Source: Erodium maritimum (Eukaryota; Streptophyta; Magnoliopsida; Geraniales; Geraniaceae). Taken from it: a stretch of 64,000 nucleotides of DNA. The stretch lies in the NCBI GenBank assembly GCA_963921825.1, contig OY997593.1, positions 56,900,039 to 56,964,038 on the forward strand, in the 5' to 3' direction. Under the pieces are notes generated by a model, which saw nothing but the letters and a program-made list of their open reading frames with translations, did no database searches and had not been told where the DNA came from. The first letter of the stretch is position 1. Each line of letters begins with the position of its first letter. The translations under genes and the position numbers were made by a program. Positions 56,956-64,000 of the stretch are shown here, one piece after another.

Positions 56956-59258
56956 CTATGCAGAGTGTCGGCCCTAGTTTCGGGTGAGCCGTGCCAGACA
57001 AAGGAGGCGCATGACGGCGAGTGGGCTCGGAGTGTGACTCTGTTTGGTGCGTGGTGGAGGTAAATCCTAGACTCCGTTTCGCTTTTCCTGGTTTTGCTGG
57101 GTTCGGTGGGGGAGATTTCCCGTCGCCAGAGTGAGAGAATCTCGCTGTGTTTCCCCGCGTCCGCCGATTTAGGCTCCGGCGTGGTTGGTGGTGGTACGGG
57201 AACGCTAGTGGGTGGCGAGGCCGGTGTGTCAGGGACGGGATTACTGGATCAACAGATCCCGTCGAGAGTGGGGATCTGTCAGGTTGGCGCGTATCTGCGG
57301 GGGATCCGGTGGAGTGTTGAGCAGACCTGTTGGTGGCGAGTAGTATAGGGGCAATTGGTGGTCAGTCTGATCTGAGCTGCGATAGGGTAGTGGTTGGTCG
57401 GATCTGATCGGATCAAGTAGGGCTGTTTCGTGTGGGAGCTCTGTCCTAGGTAGCCAAGAAGTTTCTGTCGTGGAATTGTAGGGGATTGGGGAAATTGGCG
57501 ACGGTGGAATACCTGAAAGTGGTGATCCGTCGTCGGAAACCGCATGTTATTTTCCTTAGCGAGACTCTGGGTAAGAAAGGGGAAGTGGATACCCTGAAGC
57601 TGAAGACGGGATTCCTAGGTGGGTGTGAGGTTCCAGCGGTGGGGCACAAGGGGGTATGATTCTCTTGTGGACAACGGAGTTGTCGGTCACGCCATACCCA
57701 AGTGGAGAAAGGTACATCGATGTGGAAATCAAGGGCCCGATTGGGGATGGCTTCCGATTTACTGGGGTGTACGGGGAGGCGAATCAGGAATTGAGGTGGC
57801 AGACATGGGAGATGATTAGGTCCCTAGGAGCAAGGGCGGGGGCGTCGCGGAAATGGCTCCTGGTGGGGGACTTTAATGGTATCCTGAGAAATAAGGAGAA
57901 GAGGGGTGGTCGCCGATACCCGGATATGGGAGTACAGGATATCCCGCTTCAGGGATATGGGTTCACTTGGCAAAGTAGGAGTGAACCGGAGATGAGGATG
58001 GCGGTGCAGTTGGACAGAGCATTGATATCCCCGGCACTATGATCAATGTGGCCAGAGGCGCATTTGGTCAATCTGGGCATCTCGACGTCTGACCACCTAC
58101 CCATTCTTGTGGACTCGGACATGCATGTGGAACCATTAGGGTCACGCCAGTTTCGGTTCGAGAACATCTGGGCGGAGGACCCGGAATGTGGGCATTTGAT
58201 TCAGGCGAGGTGGGGTGCTCCGGAGGACAGAGATATTGGTGCAAAGATACGGGAGGCTTGGGGCAAAGAGGTGTACAATGCCTTAGCAAGGAAGATCGCA
58301 AGATATGAGAAGGATATGTTGTGGTTGAATGGAAGAGAGGATAGAACGAGTATTCAACGACGCAGGGCTCTGCAGAAACTGTATGTCAGGGCTTTGGAGC
58401 AGAAGGGTGAGTTTTGGAGACAACGGGCTAAACAACACTGGCTCACGGATAGTGATCAGAACACGAAATTCTTCCAGGCTTCAGCGTCGCAGAGGAAGAG
58501 TACCAACAAGGTGTCCGAGTTACGGGATGGTGATGGAAACATCCTAACCTGGGAGTCGGGATTGGGTGACCACATCCTGGAGTTCTATAGAACTCTATCT
58601 CGGAGGACAAGGGGGGATGGGGCTGATTTCCCGAAATTCCGTCAACAGTTGACGGAGGAGCAAAACAGAGCTCTGATGGGGGAGGTGACATCGGACGAAA
58701 TGCGGGAAGCGACTTTCTCTATGGGGCCTAATAAATCGCCGGGACCGGATGGTCTTTATCCCTTCTTGTACCAGAAGTATTGGGGAACGGTGGGGGAAGA
58801 TGTGACTCGATGGGTACGAAGCATCTTTGCGGGGAAGGATATACTGAGGGATCTGAAGAAGACAACGTTAGTTCTGATTCCGAAGGAAGAGTGTCCGATG
58901 TCACTGAAGGACCTCCGCCCTATTGCGCTTTGTAACGTGGTGTTTAAAGTAGTATCGAAGGTGGCCGCGAATAGACTGAAGGGTCTACTGGATGGGTTAA
59001 TCTCACAGTCCCAAGGGGCGTTTGTGCTTGGTAGATCGATACAGGAAAACATCATTCTATCTTACGAAACCTTACACTACCTCAAGAATAAGAGACAAGG
59101 GAAGGAGGGGTGGGTGGCGCTGAAACTGGATATGAGCAAGGCCTACGATAGGGTGGAGTGGGGGTTTCTATGGGATATGATGCGTGGATTTGGGTTTGGC
59201 GAGGAATGGATATCATTCGTTCGCCAATGTACGTACTCGGTGACGTATAATATTGTAG

Positions 59259-59381
59259 CATGTTCGGGATTCCAAGTAGGGAGACGGGATGTCCAACTCT
59301 GGTATCCCTAGAATCTGCACTCCTTCCAGCCTTCTATTCTCCGGAGTATTATGACTAAAGAAAAGAGACGATTTAAGTTGG
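59259..59381 (-). repeat. 123-bp inverted exact copy of LINE-D 59,801-59,923
   Basis: Read base by base, 59,259-59,381 is the reverse complement of 59,801-59,923 (from CATGTTCGGGATTCC to TTTAAGTTGG). No difference was seen. It interrupts RT after NIVACSG. Confidence 0.93.
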
Positions 59382-59592
59382 GGGGAAGGAGGTGCTGGTC
59401 AAATCAGTTTTACAGGCAATCCCCACCTATACGATGAGCGTTATGAGGATACCTAGGGGGATCCTAGACAAAATGAATGTGGCACTGGCTCGCTTCTGGT
59501 GGAAATCGGCAGGACCGGAGGGGAAAGGTGTTATTTTGTTGTCATGGACGACTATGTCGCGGCCGAAGGAGGATGGAGGGCTAGGCTTCAGA
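59382..59592 (+). repeat. 211-bp direct exact copy of LINE-D 60,016-60,226
   Basis: From GGGGAAGGAGGTGCTGGTCA to GGGCTAGGCTTCAGA the two stretches agree at every base read, at an offset of 634. It follows the inverted copy without a gap. Normal RT sequence (EGFSRLLQGAES) resumes just after. Confidence 0.93.
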
Positions 59593-61735
59593 TATGGAAG
59601 GCTTCTCCCGGCTACTCCAAGGAGCTGAAAGTGGGGGGGGGGGGGATACATGGGGTACGGGTGGCTAACGGAGCGTCATCGCTAACACATTTATTCTTTG
59701 CTGATGATTGCTACGTATATTGCAAGGCGACGCAGGATGAGATGACACGTCTAAGAAACTTTCTCCGGATGTTTGAGGAGGCGTTGGGTCAGGTGGTGAA
59801 CCAACTTAAATCGTCTCTTTTCTTTAGTCATAATACTCCGGAGAATAGAAGGCTGGAAGGAGTGCAGATTCTAGGGATACCAGAGTTGGACATCCCGTCT
59901 CCCTACTTGGAATCCCGAACATGATGGGGCGAAGTAGGAAGCAGGGGTTGTAGTATGTGTTGGATAGGGTTCTACGGAGGATCCGGAGGTGGGATGTGAA
60001 GTTGCTAAATGGAACGGGGAAGGAGGTGCTGGTCAAATCAGTTTTACAGGCAATCCCCACCTATACGATGAGCGTTATGAGGATACCTAGGGGGATCCTA
60101 GACAAAATGAATGTGGCACTGGCTCGCTTCTGGTGGAAATCGGCAGGACCGGAGGGGAAAGGTGTTATTTTGTTGTCATGGACGACTATGTCGCGGCCGA
60201 AGGAGGATGGAGGGCTAGGCTTCAGAAACTTGTACGATTTTAATTCAGCCCTTCTAGGAAAACAGTTGTGGAAACTGGTAACGGAGGAAGACAGCTTAGT
60301 AGCTCGGGTACTGAAGGCTAAGTACTATCTGAGGTCCTCGGTGTTGGAAGCAGTCTGAAAACCGAATTAGAGCTATGTCTGGCAAAGTATCTTGTCTGCA
60401 CATGAGATGGTCAAGAGTGGGGCACGGAGATCAATCGGACCAAGAACGGATACGTCTATCTGCGACCACCCATGGCTCACAGGGGTGGTGACAAGGGTGC
60501 AGTCGTCGGGCCCTGGCATTGATGGAAAGTTCGTGTCGGACCTGATGAGACCTAACGAGAGGAGATGGGACTTAGAGACAATTGGTACACTGTTCAGTCC
60601 GGTGGATTAGAGGGCTATAATGGCGGACCCGATAAGTAAAACGGCCACAAGGGATTCCTAGTACTGGGCGGGGGACTAATTGGGCCAATACACGGTGAAG
60701 TCGGCGTATAGTCTGGGCCACCAAGACCAGGCGACCTTCCAAGCCCAACTAGGAATCTGGTCTGCTATCTGGAAGATGGAAGAGATGCCAAAGGTCAGAT
60801 CTTTTCTTTGGCGCACATGCTCAGGATGTTTACAGATGGTAGTTAATCTGAGGAGACAACATGTGGATATGGTGGAAACTTGTCCGGTCTGTTCTGGGGC
60901 AGAGGAATCTACTCTCCACCTACTGGTTCAGTGTCCGGTGGCGGCGGAGTGCTGGGCCAAGTCGGGACTGAACATACCCCAAGAGGCCCAGACAATAAAT
61001 GAATGGGTACAGGGAACGGTTAACATCAATCCCCCGGCAAGCGGGGGACTGATATGATGTATCTTGTGGGAGGTGTGGACGGCTAGGAACAAAGTGGTCT
61101 GGGAGAATATAGCTCAACCAACTGCCAGTATCTTCCAAACAGCATTCCATCTACAGTCAGGGTGGATGGAAGCCAGGAGGAGGAAGTTACAAGCACATGC
61201 TACTCCCCGCCAATCAAAGGTATAGGCTACAGAGGTGTGGGAACACCCCGCTCAGGGCACGTGGGCCATAAATACAGATGAAGCTCTGTTCGCGGCGGCA
61301 GATAAAGTAAGAACAAGATGGATATGCAGAGATGACAGGGGTCAGCTTAGGGGAGCCCGGTCCACATCGTTCCATGGAGCTCAGAACCCGGGGTTAGTGG
61401 AAGCCTATGCGATCTGGGAAGCGCTAAGTTGACTACAACAATATCCTCGCCAGAGGGCAGTAGTTCGGAGCGACTGCAAGGTCATAGTGGATATGATCAG
61501 ACGAGGAGGGAGGCTGCTCTCTCCTCTGCGAACAATCGTCACAGATTGTAATTCCCTTTTATCTACACTCGAGTGCGTGTAGCTCGATTTTGTAAAACGG
61601 ACAGCGAACAAAGTAGCTCATTGGCTTGTCATGGCGGCTTGTTCTAACCCTGTCTGGAATTGGCAAGGGGTTCATATCCCCGAGCCTTTTCAAAATATCA
61701 TTATTGCTGATATTTAAATAAAATCTCATATTATC

Positions 61736-62280
61736 TCAAAAAAAAATATTTATATTATAATTTATTTATTTTTGAGAACTTAATCCACGCATTTTTATTA
61801 TATTTAGGTGGATGGATGGGTATGAGTTGTGGCCTCTCTGGGTGCAACTCGATTCAACGCAAGACAAGCTCTAACACCTACCTACTTTAGCTAGTAAAAT
61901 AAAATAAGTAACTGTACTATTTAAGACTTGTAAATTGAAATTATGTTAATTAATTAATTAAGGTTTGGTGTACTTATAATAGTTGGCAAAAACACAAATT
62001 TAGGTCCTTGAAACACGAGATCTTGGGTATTTTAAATCTACAAAGCACGGCCAAATTAAGAGAAGTGTGCAGGTCTTTGTGTAGGACTTGGAAAATGGTG
62101 AGAAATATATATGCAGGTCCTTTGTAGGAATTGGACATGTGTATGCACCTATCTATCTCTATGGAACTCAGGTGAGTGGTGTTATGATATTGTTGATTTC
62201 AGGTCTCAACCTTTTTTTTGCCTCTAATCATTGTACAATTATTTGCTTCTTTACCGACATTTCCCTGACTTGTATTTGAA
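61736..62280. repeat. Duplicated segment, copy 2 (main part)
   Basis: This is the partner of 51,740-52,115 plus 53,695-53,790. Together with about 55,125-55,186 it forms copy 2, interrupted by RRM unit 2 and LINE-D. Copy 2 is continuous where copy 1 carries the poly(A) retroposon. No gene was found. Confidence 0.75.
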
Positions 62281-64000
62281 TAAAAAAAATTCTTTTTTTA
62301 TTAGTTTCTTTATTTAAAATGTGAAAAGTAATGGAAATTTTAAAAATTTATAAAATAGTAATGAAAATTAACAAAATAATTTAAAAACTAGAAGATTATG
62401 AAAAAAAAACAGAAATGAAAATAAAAAATAATTACAAATTAAAAAATAATAGAAAAAAGAATCGATGTCGTGGCAACCCTATCAGGTTGTGGCGAGGGTA
62501 CTTGTTGGTCAGTCATTGGTATATCGGACAGGGTCGGGGATTGAGGTCCATCTTAGTGTGATGTACCTCAGTCGATGGAATGTCGCGGGGGTGATTGATC
62601 GAGGAAGGGCGTACCATCCAAACTCGGCCCACAAGTGTTGGAAGCAGAGGGAGTTGGTTCGTAGGGAGGCTTATCGTAGGCGGTGGCCGACCGTGAGACC
62701 GATCTCACATGGTTGAGAGGATATCCGCTTGCGTAGAAAGACGGGACATAGCCCGAGATTGACGACAACGGTAGTGACGAGGTGAGCCATCTCCGAGCGT
62801 AGATGGGTGTGCCACTAGGGCAGTTTTTGGCGGCGACATGGTTGTAGAAACCCTAGGGCCGACACCATTCATGGAGAACAATTATTTATTTATTATTTAA
62901 AAAACAAGAACTATCGATTTATTAATGAGAATTGGAAAGGTCATAAAGACCGTACATGCTTACGAGTAATGTCAAAAGTATGATACATAGTTATGGTGAT
63001 AGCCAAAACACTGATCTTATAGATATCAACCCGGACAATTCCAGGGAGATTGTAGGGGGTCGGTCCTTAGTTTATAAGATCTTGTGGTCTTTCCTCGTCT
63101 CGACTTAGTTGATACTGGTTTGTCGCACCAGATGCCCAAGGAGTATGCTAGGGAAAAGATGAGACTGGAACCAGAAAGCCTCTAGTTCAATAGGGTTGGG
63201 GTGTTGCTCCTCAGTAGCACCTCGAGCTTCCCGAAGTGACTCATGGTGATCCGCGAGACAACTAGTCATGCCTCGTTCTGGTCCCCTCGAGGCTATCCAC
63301 TGTCGATGTGTTTGTTGTCTCTATGGTGTCTTGAGTGGGCGTCTCGGAACTAGGAGTGGGCATTGGCCGATGACCGACCTTTTCACCTTTATTCGATAAC
63401 CGGACTGCGACTACCAGTTTACTAAGATCCGTAACCGTCATCGTCCTCATAAGCGTCGGTTATTTGAGAATCCAGACGATTACAAGATCGATCGATTACG
63501 ATTATTACCCAGTCTACCAGCCCCATTTGGATTTATTGGTTTCTTTATATGATAATTAAAGTTCAACTCTGACTTATTTAATCATTTACAAATTGATAAG
63601 ACCATTTAATTGATTTGTTTAATTATTTTATGTTTATCATTTCCCAAATATATACAAAATACAATAAAATTAACAAAATTGAGAGATGAACTAGAGAGAA
63701 CAATAAGGAGAAAACTTGAAACAAAAAAGAGAGAGAAGAGATTGTGGGAAATGGAGAGAACAACTAAGTTAGGTCATGATTTTTGTTGTGAGTTAATGTT
63801 GGAGTAGTACATATTTATAAAGGGGTGATAAGGTGAATAAGGGTTACATAAAGTGTATGGGTTAGCTGAAAGTGATTGGGGTTAAGTGTTGGCTTGTAAA
63901 ATAGTATATTGGTAATTTCCATCTCACTACTATAATTATTGTTAATTTTCATCTCACTATCCTAATTTTATTTTTTGCCATCTCACTACCCTAGAATTGG
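62281..64000. other. AT-rich right end, no supported gene
   Basis: 62,281-62,460 is A-rich low-complexity DNA. 62,461-62,880 is distinctly GC-richer and contains an 83-residue open frame (62,465-62,716) without a recognisable motif; it may be a scrap of an element. The rest is non-coding as far as can be seen. A 30-bp repeat closes the window. Confidence 0.5.
63917..63995. repeat. About 30-bp tandem repeat at window end
   Basis: CATCTCACTA occurs at 63,920, 63,950 and 63,979 with similar AT-rich spacers. The array may continue beyond the window. Confidence 0.7.

Larger units (their letters stand above)
57456..61711 (+). pseudogene. LINE-D ORF2 (endonuclease, RT, zf-RVT, RNase H)
   Basis: The endonuclease starts at KKFLSWNCRGLGKLATVEYL (57,456; a TAG lies two codons upstream, so the start codon is lost). 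It keeps Glu in FLSETLGKKGE, GDFNGIL, and SDHLPILV. There is a frameshift in a G-run at about 57,650 and a TGA at 58,040. RT: KSPGPDGLYPFLY, LRPIALCNV, LKLDMSKAYDRVEWGFL. The patch 59,259-59,592 then replaces the RQGDPLSP region. LFFADDCYVYC follows at about 59,692. A base is missing in PYL(G)IP near 59,906 and a TAG lies near 59,953. IPTYTMSVMRIPRG and GGLGFRNLYDFNSALLGKQL follow. zf-RVT lies at about 60,770-60,960 (CPVCSGAEESTLHLLVQC). RNase H is at 61,262-61,711 with D, E, D and H in place (INTDEALF, GLVEAYAI, VRSDCKVIVD, ANKVAHWL). Several more stops lie in the last 1.3 kb. Confidence 0.9.
56960..61735 (+). mobile_element. LINE-D: L1-type LINE with RNase H
   Basis: A plus-strand LINE with one long ORF2 and a 3' end TATCTCAAAAAAAAA at about 61,720-61,737. 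The first 490 bp (56,960-57,455) are GC-rich with Gly-rich frames, probably the end of an ORF1, so the element may be 5'-truncated. LINE-C at 9.8 kb shares its 3' half closely. The surrounding duplicated segment resumes at about 61,736. ORF2 is broken at about ten places and by a 334-bp internal rearrangement. No clear target-site duplication was found, perhaps because the neighbouring RRM unit confuses the left edge. Confidence 0.85.

Noticed and set aside
62465-62716. 83-residue frame in a GC-richer island
   Set aside because: No motif, no homologue recognised and no splice or promoter context. Left as unassigned sequence.

Overview
This window is repeat-rich nuclear DNA from a flowering plant. 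No host gene, rRNA, tRNA or CRISPR array could be supported. The evidence is the element content. There are Ty3/gypsy LTRs of about 2.7-3.1 kb that begin and end TGTRARRMC...GGGCGTGACA. There is a Ty1/copia element primed by initiator-methionine tRNA, a Tat/Athila-type relic with a tRNA-Asp primer site, and several plant L1-type LINEs whose ORF2 carries RNase H or whose ORF1 carries an RRM. No species can be named from this.

Layout. Positions 1-7.1 kb hold one partial and one solo gypsy LTR, a possible small copia-type LTR and a LINE scrap. From about 7.15 to 51.6 kb, one very old plus-strand LINE (here LINE-A) forms a skeleton broken into five blocks: ORF1 7.2-9.4 kb, endonuclease/RT 10.9-12.88 kb, RT 39.42-39.85 kb, C-terminal part 47.26-48.04 kb, RNase H 50.94-51.6 kb. 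Younger elements sit between the blocks: a 5'-truncated LINE (LINE-C, 9.76-10.54 kb); a solo gypsy LTR (12,881-39,419); a 7.4-kb nearly full LINE (LINE-B, 39,849-47,247); and an old copia-type LTR (48,045-50,941) that itself holds a small RRM-coding retroposon.

The solo LTR at 12,881-39,419 is the shell of a deep nest. It contains a copia element (13,858-37,662), which contains a gypsy solo LTR (20,222-35,597), which contains a gag-only gypsy element (20,716-33,031), whose 3' LTR contains a Tat/Athila-type relic (22,820-25,942). Target-site duplications support almost every level, so the insertion order can be read directly.

Right part (51.6-64 kb). A duplicated segment occurs twice (about 51.69-53.79 and 55.12-62.28 kb). 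The first copy is split by a noncoding poly(A) retroposon. The second is split by an RRM ORF1-type unit plus LINE-D, an L1-type LINE with RNase H. LINE-D's RT region carries a 334-bp patch made of one inverted and one direct exact copy of its own downstream sequence, a likely template-switching scar. The last 1.7 kb is AT-rich with no recognised gene.

The LINEs are the likely source of reverse transcriptase for the poly(A) units. The LTR elements appear to be fossils, mostly reduced to solo LTRs by recombination. All identity statements are eye counts, not alignments.
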